DNA of 35,515 nucleotides from JACOND01 sp051011135 (GTDB lineage Bacteria > Bdellovibrionota > Bdellovibrionia > Bdellovibrionales > UBA1609). Positions 18,585 through 27,775 of the stretch are shown here, piece after piece. The notes beneath the pieces are model-generated. The model was not told the origin of the DNA, did not search any database, and saw only the letters and a program-made list of their open reading frames with translations. Where the stretch lies: contig JBPCUO010000088.1 of NCBI GenBank assembly GCA_051011135.1, positions 1 through 35,515 of the forward strand, given 5' to 3'. How positions within the stretch are numbered: position 1 is the first letter of the stretch; each line of letters starts with the position of its first letter. Made by a program: the position numbers and the translations under genes.

Positions 18585-19991
18585 ATGTTATTATCTGAGA
18601 ATTTACTTTCTAAAATTATAAATAAAGGTTTGTCTTGTGGCGCTGATTTTTGCGAGGTTTATGCTGAAGAATCTTTAGCGTATCAAATGGAGATTAAAGA
18701 TTCTAAAACAACTTATATCTCTGGAAAGGATTCGGGTATAGGGATAAGACTTTTGTATGGAAATGAAGAACTTTATACTTACACCAATAACTTTAATGAA
18801 AAAAATCTGATAGAACTTGTAGAGCAATTATCTTTTCTTAAAAAAAGAAAATTACAACAAAAATTATTAGACCAAACCTCTTTTACACCAACTTTTATTA
18901 GTGAATTTCCAAATATTTATTTAGATAAAGATCTTGAAGGTAAAAAAAATCTTCTTCAAAAAATAGATAAAAATTTAAGGTCTGAGCATGCTTTAATCTC
19001 TCAAGTGCTTCTCTCTTTAATAGGTCGTCAAAAACAGGTACAAATCGCTAATTCAGAGGGGTTGCTTTCTTTTGATTTTAGGCCTTATCATTTTTTTAAA
19101 GCGATCTCTATTGCCGAACATCAAGGAGAAAAAGAAAGTGGTCATGCAACAGATGGAATCGCTGGTGATCAAAGTTTTTTTTCAGAAGACACTTTAAACG
19201 AATTAACTATCAAATCAGGCAAACAAGCTCTTAAAAATTTAAAAGCAGAAAAAGCTCCTGCTGGAGTGTTTCCTGTGATTATTAACAGTGGTTTTGGAGG
19301 GGTTATTTTTCACGAAGCTTGTGGTCATGGATTAGAAACCACTTCTGTAGAAGGGGGAAAATCTGTTTTTGCAGATAAGTTAGATCAAAAAATTTCTAAT
19401 TCCTGCGTTACAGCTTATGATGATGGAACTTTAAAAGGTAAGTACGGTTTTATAAATAGCGATGATGAAGGTATGAAAGCTCAAAAAACCACTCTTATAG
19501 AAAAAGGAGTTTTAAAAAATTATATGGTAGATCGATTAGGTTTTCAAAAAACAGGTTATAAAAAAACAGGAAGTGCGAGACGGCAAAATTACAAAAGTCC
19601 ACCAGCTTCTAGAATGAGAAATACCTATATAGGTGCTGGAGAATCAAATTTAGAAGATATGATTAAAGATATTGATGAGGGATTATTTGCTGAATCTTTA
19701 GGTGGAGGTTCTGTAACTCCAGGAACAGGAAATTATAATTTTGCAGTAACAGAGGCTCGTTGGATTAAAAAAGGAAAACTAGGCACACCAGTTAAAGGAG
19801 CTAGTCTCATAGGTAATGGTTTAGAAACTCTGTCTAAAATTCAAAAAGTAGGAAAAGATTTAAAATTAAGCCCAGGCCATTGTGGCTCTATTAGTGGTTG
19901 GGTTCCTGTCACTGTTGGTCAGCCTCCTATTTTAGTGTCTGAATTAACTGTAGGGGGGCAATCGAAAGCGGGAGAAGGCTCTTTTAAATGA
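18585..19991 (+). CDS. tldD: Metalloprotease TldD
   Basis: TldD is the zinc-bearing subunit of the cytosolic TldD-TldE protease, which degrades unfolded or leader peptides and in some bacteria matures microcins. The 468-residue protein has the HExxxH zinc site at 243-248 (FHEACGHGLE) and Cys433 in the conserved GHCGSISG context, equivalent to the fourth zinc-site residue. The glycine-rich GSVTPGTGNYNF and C-terminal LVSELTVGGQSKAG blocks are also typical. It overlaps tldE by 4 bp (ATGA), the usual paired arrangement. No ribosome site is seen before the ATG; a TATCTT hexamer lies 9 bp upstream. Confidence 0.95.
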   Translation: MLLSENLLSKIINKGLSCGADFCEVYAEESLAYQMEIKDSKTTYISGKDSGIGIRLLYGNEELYTYTNNFNEKNLIELVEQLSFLKKRKLQQKLLDQTSFTPTFISEFPNIYLDKDLEGKKNLLQKIDKNLRSEHALISQVLLSLIGRQKQVQIANSEGLLSFDFRPYHFFKAISIAEHQGEKESGHATDGIAGDQSFFSEDTLNELTIKSGKQALKNLKAEKAPAGVFPVIINSGFGGVIFHEACGHGLETTSVEGGKSVFADKLDQKISNSCVTAYDDGTLKGKYGFINSDDEGMKAQKTTLIEKGVLKNYMVDRLGFQKTGYKKTGSARRQNYKSPPASRMRNTYIGAGESNLEDMIKDIDEGLFAESLGGGSVTPGTGNYNFAVTEARWIKKGKLGTPVKGASLIGNGLETLSKIQKVGKDLKLSPGHCGSISGWVPVTVGQPPILVSELTVGGQSKAGEGSFK

Positions 19992-21334
19992 TTGGCTCAA
20001 AAGAATTAAATTTTTTTCAAAACCAATTCGATGATCTCTCTCAAAAAAACAAAGTAGAGTTTGATTTTTATGCTTATGAAAACAAAAGCCATTGCATTTC
20101 TTTTGAGAAACAAAAATTAAAAAATTACTCTAGTTCAGAAGATAAAAACCTGGCTTTAAGAGTTTCTAATGAGGATCAATCAGGAGTTTCTTATACAAAA
20201 GACTTTTCTAAAGAAAGTCTTAAAACATGCTTCCAGCAGGCTTTAAATAGTTTAAAAATTTCAGATAAAAAAGAACGGGGTGAGACGAGCTTCAATCAAG
20301 AGTATAAAAACATGGAATCCGAGCTTTATGATCCAAAACTATCTTCCGTAAAGCTCGCTGAAAAATTAGAAAAAGTAAAAAGCATGGATCAATCCTCTTT
20401 ATCTGTTGATGATAGAATTCAACCCGCTTTTAATGTGGCTCAAGATCAAGAATCTTCTCTGATTTTTGGAAATAATAAACAGGCTCAAGGCAGGTATAAA
20501 ACGAATGAAGTTTTTGCCTATAGTTATTCTTTAGCGATTGATAAAAATCATAGATCTCAAGGAATAACTCAAAAAAACTCACGCAATTATACCAAGATTG
20601 ATTTTAAGAAATTAGGTGAGGATTCAGCTCGTAAAAGCTTGAAAAAACTAAGGTTTTCTATACCTCAAACCAAGCGTTATTCTGTTGTTTTTGAAGCAGG
20701 ACAAGCTTCATCAACTTTAGTGTCTATATTATTGAGCCATTTGAATGGAAAAAATATTTATGACAATTTATCACTTTTAAAAAATTCTTTGAATCAAAAA
20801 AAACTGTCTTCTTTAGTTAGTTTATACGATGATCCTTTTGCTATTTGGGGCGCTAGCTCGGCTCCTTTTGATGGAGAAGGTTTTGCATCTCAAAAAACAG
20901 ATCTTGTAAAACAGGGAGTTATCCAGAATTATTTAACAAATTCTTTTGTGAGTAAAAAATTAAAAGTTCCTCATACCTCAAAAGCTTTTAGATCTGATAA
21001 TGGTTTAGTCACTGTGGGTTCTACAAATGCAGTTATGGAAGAAGGACAAGATTCCTTTTCATCTTTAGTTCAAAATGATTCTAAGGTCATTGTTATTGAT
21101 ATGTTAAAAGGAATGGCTGGGTACAACGCTATTTCCGGAGATTTTTCAATAGAATCAGAGGGTTTTTTATGGGACCGAGGGGAATCTCAAGCGATTTGTC
21201 AGTTTACAGTTTCTGGAAATTTAATAGATGTCTTTGCGCGTATCTCTAAAGTTGCTAATGATAGTCTCGTCTATAATGGTAGTTATAAAATTCCATCTTT
21301 TTTTGTGCCTGAATTATCTATTGCCGGAAGTTAA
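19988..21334 (+). CDS. pmbA: TldE/PmbA family subunit
   Basis: This 448-residue protein is the partner of TldD and, as in the family, lacks the HExxxH zinc site. The TldD-like fold is visible in SFEKQKLKNYSSSEDKNLALRVS near the N-terminus, the FDGEGFASQKTDLVKQGVIQNYLTNSF block, and GYNAISGDFSIESEGFLWDRGE near the C-terminus. It is translationally coupled to tldD through the ATGA overlap. The two proteins form a heterodimer in which PmbA/TldE likely lets substrate thread to the TldD active site (known for the E. coli pair). Confidence 0.93.
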   Translation: MIGSKELNFFQNQFDDLSQKNKVEFDFYAYENKSHCISFEKQKLKNYSSSEDKNLALRVSNEDQSGVSYTKDFSKESLKTCFQQALNSLKISDKKERGETSFNQEYKNMESELYDPKLSSVKLAEKLEKVKSMDQSSLSVDDRIQPAFNVAQDQESSLIFGNNKQAQGRYKTNEVFAYSYSLAIDKNHRSQGITQKNSRNYTKIDFKKLGEDSARKSLKKLRFSIPQTKRYSVVFEAGQASSTLVSILLSHLNGKNIYDNLSLLKNSLNQKKLSSLVSLYDDPFAIWGASSAPFDGEGFASQKTDLVKQGVIQNYLTNSFVSKKLKVPHTSKAFRSDNGLVTVGSTNAVMEEGQDSFSSLVQNDSKVIVIDMLKGMAGYNAISGDFSIESEGFLWDRGESQAICQFTVSGNLIDVFARISKVANDSLVYNGSYKIPSFFVPELSIAGS

Positions 21335-21502
21335 TCCCCAGGTATCTATAAAGCTTATTTTTTCTATAAGTAAAACTAATTATAATGGAAAAAATTACTT
21401 AATTTTTCTTAAATATATAGGGTTTTTTAAGAGAAGCTGCTTATTGCGTACTATATTATTGAAAGTAATATATACATTAAATTAGTTTTTTTAAGGGGAT
21501 AC

Positions 21503-23341
21503 ATGTCTTTTTTTCATCAAATCATACTTTATTCAGTTTTAATATCTCATATAGCCTTTTCTTCTCCAAGTTTAGCGGATGAAAATTCCAATCAACAAGA
21601 AGTGACAGAAACAGAAACTCAGGATGTAGCAGAGATAATTCCAGAAACAGAAGCAGAAACAGAAACTCAGGATGTAGCAGAGATAATTCCAGAAACAGAA
21701 ACAGAAACTCAGGATGTAGCAGAAATAACTCCAGAAACAAAAACTCAGGATGTAGCAGGAATAACCCTAGAAGCAGATCTAGAAACTCAGGATGTAGCAG
21801 AAACAACTTTAGAAATTGAAAATCAAGAAATCTTAAAAGAAAAATCAACAGAAGATCAAGCTGCAGAACTTCCAGAAGAAAAATTTAATCGTTTCATGAA
21901 AGAAGGCCATCAAATTATCATGGAAAATCTTTTAAAATCTTCATGGTTTAAAAGTGATTCTGGAATGTCAGATGAATTTATGGCAGATATGTTTGTTCGC
22001 ATTCTTGGATTAGAAAGCATTATCAGATCAGTTCAAATTCGCGTTAAAGAAAAAGATTTTTTTAATCAGCTAGAGAGATATGTTTTTTCTAAATTAAACA
22101 ATGGCATTAAGGATAATCATATTATGAATTTTATTTTTGAAGATCAAAAAAATGTTCTTCGATTTTTATTAAAAAACCCGCATCCAGACAAACAAAACCC
22201 TTCTTACTTAAAATTAGAGTTTAACAAAAATTCAGGAGAGGATGCCTTAGGTTTTTTAAAAGAACTTAATAATGCTATTGATCAATATCAAGTTAAAGAA
22301 ATAGGAATTAATATTCATAGTGGTTTTGATTATAGTTTTGCGGCTGTTCTTTCTCGTTTTTTTGAAAATAAAAATGTTGATGTTCGTATCCTTGGATTTT
22401 GCCATGAAGCATGTTCTAACTATCTTTTATTTTCTTTTGATAAAATCTCTATAGGTCCTTACGGAATCATTTCTTATTCCTCATCCGCTTCCAATTTTTA
22501 CAAAGACTTTAAACAGGCTCATCAAGAAGAGCAAATGAGAAATTATGCTTATAGAGATGGGTATGGAGGAATAGACATTCTATTAATGAGTTACCTTAAA
22601 GATTTTAAATCTAGAGAAGCTTTAAGTTATATTATCAAAGATGAAGATCAATTAAGTTTATTATTAAAAATAGAGAATTTTTTAGTAAAAAATTATGAGG
22701 AAGAAATCACTGAATCTTTGGCTGCTAAAATCTTGCTTTCACTTTCTAAAGAAGAAAAAAACAACTTGTATGATATGATTCGTTATTTCTCTTATGATAG
22801 AGTAGTTTTTTCTCAATTAAACCCTGGCACCGCTAACCCCTCTTATTTAAAAAAACAAAAGATAAGTTACAGCTCTAATCTGGCTTATTTTTCTCAGCTA
22901 GAAAAAGAGTTTTTAAATAAATACAAACAAATTATTAAATCAGAATTAAATTATACTCTTTTTGATCTTATAGAGCTCTCTTCTTATTTGATTAAGAACT
23001 CTCAAATGAAGAAGTTTTTCCCAGAGTATAAAAGGCAATATTCTACAGATTCAAAGGCGAACCAACCTGTATCTATCATTCCTTCTAAATCTTTATTAAG
23101 AAAACTGGGATTAAATATGCAAGAAGGTTTGAATACCATGTCTAAATATAAACTTCCTGAAAATATCAGCATGTATTTTTTGGATATTAATGAAAATCAA
23201 ATAGAAGAATGTGGGTTTTTTAATAACAATCAAATAGAAGATGAAAAAGAAAAATGTTTTATTGATTTACTGACCGAATCTTTAGAAAAACCTCAAAAAG
23301 AATCTGAAAATCAAGAAATCACGCCAAATAGAGCGCCTTAA
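21503..23341 (+). CDS. Exported protein with N-terminal repeats and possible ClpP/crotonase-like core
   Basis: The 612-residue product has a signal peptide (residues 1-25, ending SSPSLA). Next comes a Glu/Thr-rich repeat region of about 35-110 in which TQDVA recurs five times, then a largely helical body. Residues 265-320 (EIGINIHSGFDYSFAAVLSRFFENKNVDVRILGFCHEACSNYLLFSFDKISIGPYG) follow the layout of ClpP/SppA-like periplasmic proteins: a strand ending in S-G, a helix, a strand, a C-x-x-A-C helix and a DKI-x-x-x-P-x-G strand. Where relatives have a Ser nucleophile in C-A-S-A-C, this protein has Glu302, so it may not be a serine peptidase. The fold is inferred from pattern only. AAGGGG precedes the ATG. 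Confidence 0.7.
   Translation: MSFFHQIILYSVLISHIAFSSPSLADENSNQQEVTETETQDVAEIIPETEAETETQDVAEIIPETETETQDVAEITPETKTQDVAGITLEADLETQDVAETTLEIENQEILKEKSTEDQAAELPEEKFNRFMKEGHQIIMENLLKSSWFKSDSGMSDEFMADMFVRILGLESIIRSVQIRVKEKDFFNQLERYVFSKLNNGIKDNHIMNFIFEDQKNVLRFLLKNPHPDKQNPSYLKLEFNKNSGEDALGFLKELNNAIDQYQVKEIGINIHSGFDYSFAAVLSRFFENKNVDVRILGFCHEACSNYLLFSFDKISIGPYGIISYSSSASNFYKDFKQAHQEEQMRNYAYRDGYGGIDILLMSYLKDFKSREALSYIIKDEDQLSLLLKIENFLVKNYEEEITESLAAKILLSLSKEEKNNLYDMIRYFSYDRVVFSQLNPGTANPSYLKKQKISYSSNLAYFSQLEKEFLNKYKQIIKSELNYTLFDLIELSSYLIKNSQMKKFFPEYKRQYSTDSKANQPVSIIPSKSLLRKLGLNMQEGLNTMSKYKLPENISMYFLDINENQIEECGFFNNNQIEDEKEKCFIDLLTESLEKPQKESENQEITPNRAP
21611..21822 (+). repeat. In-frame tandem repeat, five copies, period 36-48 bp
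   Basis: The core ACTCAGGATGTAGCAG recurs at 21617, 21665, 21707, 21743 and 21785, spaced 48, 42, 36 and 42 bp. The first three copies are nearly identical. The spacing varies in steps of 6 bp through extra GAAACA-type (Glu-Thr) units, so every length keeps the reading frame. Confidence 0.9.
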
Positions 23342-23465
23342 TTTTTTACTATTTATAATAATTTGATTTTATAAATGATTTTTAATACACTTTTTTAAAA
23401 GATTATTTTTATAAAAAAATTAAATTCTCATTTATAAATAATGAACCAATGGATACTAGATAGTA

Positions 23466-24626
23466 ATGATTAATTTTAACTTAACGGATGAACAAAAATC
23501 TTTTCAATCTTTAGCAAGAGATTTTGCTAAAAAAGAATTATCTCCTCATGCCGGGAGGTGGGATAGTGAAAAAATTTTTCCAAAAAAAGTGATTCAAAAA
23601 GCAGCAGAAATGGGATTTTGTGGTCTTTATTTAAAAGAAGATGTAGGAGGGCTTTCTTGTTCTCGATTGGATACAGCGCTTATTTTTGAAGAATTAGCGA
23701 CAGCTTGTCCTTCCACAACAGCTTATATTTCTATTCACAACATGACCTCTTGGATGGTTGATGAATTTGGTTCAGAACAAATTCGTAAAGAGTTTGTTCC
23801 TCAGCTCGCTCAAGGCAAGTATTTATCATCTTATTGCCTTACAGAACCTTGGTCAGGCTCAGATGCTGCTGGATTAAAAACAACAGCTCAGTTAAAAAAT
23901 TCTAAATGGATTTTAAATGGAACGAAAGCTTTTGTATCTGGAGCAGGGGATACGGAAATTTTAGTGGTTATGGCTAGAACAGGGGCTGATGGCCCTAAAG
24001 GCATTTCTAGCTTTGTAGTTCCTTCTAACAGTAAAGGAATTAGTTTTGGAGAAAACGAAAAAAAGATGGGATGGAATTCTCAACCTACGCGGATCGTAAA
24101 CTTAGACCAAGTTGAAATTCCAAAAGAAAATATTTTAGGAAAAGAGGGAGAAGGTTTTAAAATAGCTATGCAAGGCCTTAATGGAGGAAGAATCAATATA
24201 GGAACTTGCTCTGTGGGCGCAGCTCAAGGAGCTATAGAGCATACTCAAAAATACATGAAAGAAAGAGAACAGTTTGGAAAAACCTTATCTCAGTTTCAAG
24301 CTTTAAGATTTAAGGTAGCAGATATGGTTACTGAAGTCACAGCATCTCGGCAAATGATTCGATTAGCTGCTTTTAAACTGGATCAAAAAGATCCTCAAGC
24401 TGCTACCTATTGCGCTATGGCTAAAAGACTAGCTACAGATTTATGTTTTCAAGTTTGTAATGAAGCGATACAACTTCACGGAGGTTATGGCTATACTCAC
24501 GAGTATCCTTTAGAAAGACTCATGAGAGATGCAAGAGTTCATCAAATTTTAGAAGGAACGAATGAAATTATGAGATTGATTATTTCTCGCGAAGTACTCG
24601 ATGAGAATCAAATCTTATTTTCTTAA
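23466..24626 (+). CDS. Isobutyryl-CoA dehydrogenase-type acyl-CoA dehydrogenase
   Basis: This flavoenzyme should oxidise isobutyryl-CoA to methacrylyl-CoA in valine breakdown. Long stretches closely follow the ACAD8 group as I remember it: YISIHNMTSWMVDEFG, YCLTEPWSGSDAAGLKT, GTKAFVSGAGDTEI, KKMGWNSQPTR and GLNGGRINIGTCSVGAAQ. The catalytic Glu is Glu363 in QILEGTNEIMR. The length of 386 residues is normal for a bacterial enzyme. It is followed after 8 bp by a 3-hydroxyisobutyryl-CoA hydrolase and then an enoyl-CoA hydratase, the next steps of the same pathway, which strengthens the substrate call. No ribosome site precedes the ATG. Confidence 0.9.
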   Translation: MINFNLTDEQKSFQSLARDFAKKELSPHAGRWDSEKIFPKKVIQKAAEMGFCGLYLKEDVGGLSCSRLDTALIFEELATACPSTTAYISIHNMTSWMVDEFGSEQIRKEFVPQLAQGKYLSSYCLTEPWSGSDAAGLKTTAQLKNSKWILNGTKAFVSGAGDTEILVVMARTGADGPKGISSFVVPSNSKGISFGENEKKMGWNSQPTRIVNLDQVEIPKENILGKEGEGFKIAMQGLNGGRINIGTCSVGAAQGAIEHTQKYMKEREQFGKTLSQFQALRFKVADMVTEVTASRQMIRLAAFKLDQKDPQAATYCAMAKRLATDLCFQVCNEAIQLHGGYGYTHEYPLERLMRDARVHQILEGTNEIMRLIISREVLDENQILFS

Positions 24627-24634
24627 TAATTAAA

Positions 24635-25753
24635 ATGGATTTAACAAATAAAATTTTTTTTAAAAAACATAAAAGAACAGATTCTTCTTTTTTAGCTGAG
24701 ATTAAATTAAATCACCCTAAAGGGCTGAATGTTTTAGATAAAGAAATGATTGTATCTTTAAAAAATCAATTAAAAAAATGGTCGGAAGATCCTGCTGTTT
24801 CACTTATTTTTATTCATGGAGAAGGGGAACGGGCTTTTTGCGCTGGCGGAGATGTTAAACAAATTTATTTCAACATCCATGATTCTAAAAAAAACAACAA
24901 AGATCCAGGTTTAGAAATTCAAGATTTTTTCCAAAAAGAATATGAAATGAACTATAGAATGCATAATTATTCTAAACCTATTGTTTTGTGGGGGCATGGT
25001 TTTGTTATGGGCGGAGGCTTAGGTTTATTTATGGCTTCCTCTCATCCTATTGTAACAGAAAGTAGCAAGCTTTCTATGCCTGAAATTTCTATTGGTTTGT
25101 TTCCAGATGTCGGAGCAAGTTATTTTTTAAATCAAATACAAAAAAATCTAGGTTTTTACCTAGCTTTAACTGGGTATAGATTTAATGGAACAGAAGCTTT
25201 GTTTTTAAAAGTAGCAAATTTAATTTTTAAAGATTCAGATAAATCTGCGGTCTTTCAATTTTTATTAAATATTTCTTTTTCAAATCCACGAGATTTTACT
25301 CAACAAATTCAAGATTTTCAAAAAAGTAAATCTATTAGAATAAATCAAGATAATTGGATTAAAAATTATGAAAACGAAATTTTTAAAGTGGTGGAATCTA
25401 AAGAGATACAAACGATTTATAAAAATTTTAAGGACACCAAAATAGAAGATAAAAAATGGTTAAAAAATAAAGATATGTTTTTCAAAGGTTCTCCCACTTC
25501 AGCAGGTGTTATTTGTGAACAGCTTTTGAAAGGGGAAAAGCTAAGTTTGAAAGAGGTTTTTAAAATGGAATTAGTTATGGCTATTCAATTTGCTCGTCAT
25601 TTTGATTTTCAAGAAGGAGTTCGGGCTTTATTGGTGGAAAAAACAGGTTCACCCGCTTGGAAAGTTGATTCTATTCCTCAACTAAAAAAGCCTTGGATTG
25701 AAGATCATTTTAAAAGCTTATCAGGGTGGACAAATCCTCTCGATCAACTTTAG
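24635..25753 (+). CDS. 3-hydroxyisobutyryl-CoA hydrolase (crotonase superfamily)
   Basis: This enzyme releases free 3-hydroxyisobutyrate from its CoA ester in valine degradation. Its 372 residues fit the HIBCH group, which is longer than ordinary hydratases. The oxyanion-hole motifs are GERAFCAGGDVKQIY (about 65-80) and GHGFVMGGGLGLFMAS (about 121-136). Glu150 and Asp158 in SMPEISIGLFPDVGASYFL have the same spacing as the catalytic Glu and Asp of the human hydrolase, and the FPDVGASYFL block separates HIBCH from hydratases. It lies 8 bp after the isobutyryl-CoA dehydrogenase gene, without its own ribosome site. Confidence 0.9.
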   Translation: MDLTNKIFFKKHKRTDSSFLAEIKLNHPKGLNVLDKEMIVSLKNQLKKWSEDPAVSLIFIHGEGERAFCAGGDVKQIYFNIHDSKKNNKDPGLEIQDFFQKEYEMNYRMHNYSKPIVLWGHGFVMGGGLGLFMASSHPIVTESSKLSMPEISIGLFPDVGASYFLNQIQKNLGFYLALTGYRFNGTEALFLKVANLIFKDSDKSAVFQFLLNISFSNPRDFTQQIQDFQKSKSIRINQDNWIKNYENEIFKVVESKEIQTIYKNFKDTKIEDKKWLKNKDMFFKGSPTSAGVICEQLLKGEKLSLKEVFKMELVMAIQFARHFDFQEGVRALLVEKTGSPAWKVDSIPQLKKPWIEDHFKSLSGWTNPLDQL

Positions 25754-25775
25754 AGTCTATAAAAAGGAGTGAATT

Positions 25776-26561
25776 ATGAATTTTGAAACTTTAAAATTGG
25801 AAATAAAAAATCAAGTTGCTTATTTAACAATCTCTAGGCCTAAAGCTTTAAATGCCCTTAATTTAAAAGTTTTAGAAGAATTGAAGTTGGCGTTAAAGGA
25901 TCTGAAGACTCATAAAATAAGTAGCTTAATTCTTAAAGGAGATGGGGATAAAGCCTTTGTAGCAGGTGCAGATATTAAAGAAATGTCCTTATTAAATCCT
26001 AAACAAGCTAAAAAATTTTCAAAAAAAGGACAAGATATTTTTGCTCTTATAGAAAATCTTCCCTTTCCTGTTATAGCGGTTATCCAAGGATTTGCTCTTG
26101 GAGGAGGCTTAGAGCTTGCTTTAGCTTGTGATCTATTAATTTTAGAAAAAGAGGCAAGAATAGGCTTGCCTGAAGTCACTCTTTCTTTACTTCCCTCTTT
26201 TTTTTTCCCTCCCCTATTCAGTCGTTGTGTAGGGACCTATAAAGCTAAGGAAATGATTTTTACAGGAAATTTTTATACAGCTCAAGAGGCTTTAGATATG
26301 GGATTAGCCAATAAAATAGTTGCTAAAGAACAGCTTTTAAAAGAGGCAGAATCTATAGCGGAAACTATTCGAAGTCGAGGACCTATTGCTATTGATAAAT
26401 CGAAACAACTTATTCATAAAAGCCGAGATGTCTCTGTTAAAAAGGGGCTCCAATTAGAATCTCAATTTTTTGGAGATTTATTTCGTTTTGAAGATTCTAA
26501 AGAAGGGATGCGGGCTTTTATTCAAAAAAGAAAAGCTCAGTTTAAAGGATCTAAAAATTGA
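25776..26561 (+). CDS. Enoyl-CoA hydratase with an unusual post-catalytic loop
   Basis: This is a 261-residue crotonase that would hydrate methacrylyl-CoA or another enoyl-CoA. Motifs are AFVAGADIKEM (oxyanion hole) and GFALGGGLELALACD. Both catalytic glutamates are kept, Glu113 and Glu133, 20 residues apart as in rat crotonase. The following loop is odd: family members read P-G-x-G-G-T-Q-R-L, whereas here it is P-S-F-F-F-P-P-L-F, encoded across a T/C-rich stretch. Its length is unchanged and the frame is intact, so this is substitution, not a frameshift. AAGGAG precedes the ATG. The 3' end overlaps the convergent hisS by 25 bp. Confidence 0.87.
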   Translation: MNFETLKLEIKNQVAYLTISRPKALNALNLKVLEELKLALKDLKTHKISSLILKGDGDKAFVAGADIKEMSLLNPKQAKKFSKKGQDIFALIENLPFPVIAVIQGFALGGGLELALACDLLILEKEARIGLPEVTLSLLPSFFFPPLFSRCVGTYKAKEMIFTGNFYTAQEALDMGLANKIVAKEQLLKEAESIAETIRSRGPIAIDKSKQLIHKSRDVSVKKGLQLESQFFGDLFRFEDSKEGMRAFIQKRKAQFKGSKN

Positions 26562-27775
26562 TCCAATTGAGATAAAGATACTTCTATTTGTTTTTGTGTT
26601 TCCAGATTTTTTAAACCAACTTTATCAGCTTTAATTTCTTTTTCCCCATAGAAAAGAGCCATAGAGCAATTTTTTTGTTGAATTCGTTTCATTTGTTTAG
26701 AGATATTTCCTGAAAAATTATAGTAAACCTTATGTCCCTTTTCTCTCAGTTGAAAAGCAAGTTGAAAAGCTTTTCTTTGAGCTTCATCTCCTATAGAGAC
26801 AAGTCCAATGCCTGCCAGTTTTGTTTGGTTGGATTTATGAAGCAACAGTAAGCGCTCTATACCAGCACCCCAGCCTGTTGCAGGCGTATCTAAACCACCC
26901 AGTTTTTTTACTAAAGAATCATATCTTCCACCAGCAAGGAGCCCAGATTGAGATCCTAATTCAGAGCTTGTAATTTCAAAAACTAAATCATTATAATAAT
27001 CTAAACCACGAACTAACTTAAAATTTTCTTTATAGGGAATTTTTAAATTTGATAAATTAAGTTTAAAAGCCTGATATTTTTCTATAGAATCTTTTTTTAA
27101 AAATTCCATTAATCGAGGTGCTTTTTCAAGAATAACCTGATCCGATTCTTCTTTTGAATCCCAAATTCTTAAAGGGTTTTCCTGAAATCGTCTTTGACTA
27201 TCAGGGCTTAATTTTTTTGATTTTAAAAATTGTTTTAAAACTTCTTTATACTTATCTCTTTCCGATATGCTTCCAAGGCTATTGATTTCTAAAGTTACTT
27301 TTTTATCAATGTCTAATTTTTTCATAATAAGCCAAGCCATAGATAAAATTTCAGCATCTATAGTGGGGCTTTTATCTCCAAAGACTTCCACGCCTAATTG
27401 ATAGAATTGACGAAATCGTCCTTTTTGGGGTCTTTCATGGCGAAACATAGGCCCATAATAAAAAAACTTTAAGGGAATTTGTCTTTGTAGTTTTTCAGTT
27501 ATAAAAAGTCGAGCGATAGGAGCTGTTCCTTCAGGTCTTAAAGTCAAAACTTCCTTTCCTTGTTGAAAACTATACATCTCTTTATGAACAACATCAGAGT
27601 GAGATCCTAAAGTATGAGTGAATAAATTAGCATATTCTAAAATAGGGGTTTCAACCCGATCGAAACTAAAAGATTTAATAACGCTAGTAGCTTGAGATAA
27701 AACTTGATCAAAATGAAGACAATCTTGAGTGAGGCGATCCGGAAATCCTCTCACTCGATTAAAAGTTTCTGACAT
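26537..27775 (-). CDS. hisS: Histidyl-tRNA synthetase
   Basis: This class II synthetase of 412 residues charges tRNA-His. Motif 1 begins with the RVRGFPDRL start and ETPILEYANLFTHTLG. Motif 2 is FYYGPMFRHERPQKGRFRQFYQLGVEVFG. The histidine-specific block LVRGLDYYNDLVFEI and motif 3 (GGRYDSLVKKLGG...GWGAGIERLLLL) follow. The C-terminal anticodon-binding domain is present and somewhat short. The ATG overlaps the stop of sodB as TAATG, so hisS is translationally coupled to and cotranscribed with sodB. Confidence 0.96.
   Translation of the reverse strand: MSETFNRVRGFPDRLTQDCLHFDQVLSQATSVIKSFSFDRVETPILEYANLFTHTLGSHSDVVHKEMYSFQQGKEVLTLRPEGTAPIARLFITEKLQRQIPLKFFYYGPMFRHERPQKGRFRQFYQLGVEVFGDKSPTIDAEILSMAWLIMKKLDIDKKVTLEINSLGSISERDKYKEVLKQFLKSKKLSPDSQRRFQENPLRIWDSKEESDQVILEKAPRLMEFLKKDSIEKYQAFKLNLSNLKIPYKENFKLVRGLDYYNDLVFEITSSELGSQSGLLAGGRYDSLVKKLGGLDTPATGWGAGIERLLLLHKSNQTKLAGIGLVSIGDEAQRKAFQLAFQLREKGHKVYYNFSGNISKQMKRIQQKNCSMALFYGEKEIKADKVGLKNLETQKQIEVSLSQLDQFLDPLN

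Noticed and set aside
21228..21485. 85-codon frame overlapping the end of the TldE gene
   Set aside because: Its first part is the +1 frame of conserved TldE sequence and the rest is AT-rich intergenic DNA. There is no ribosome site.
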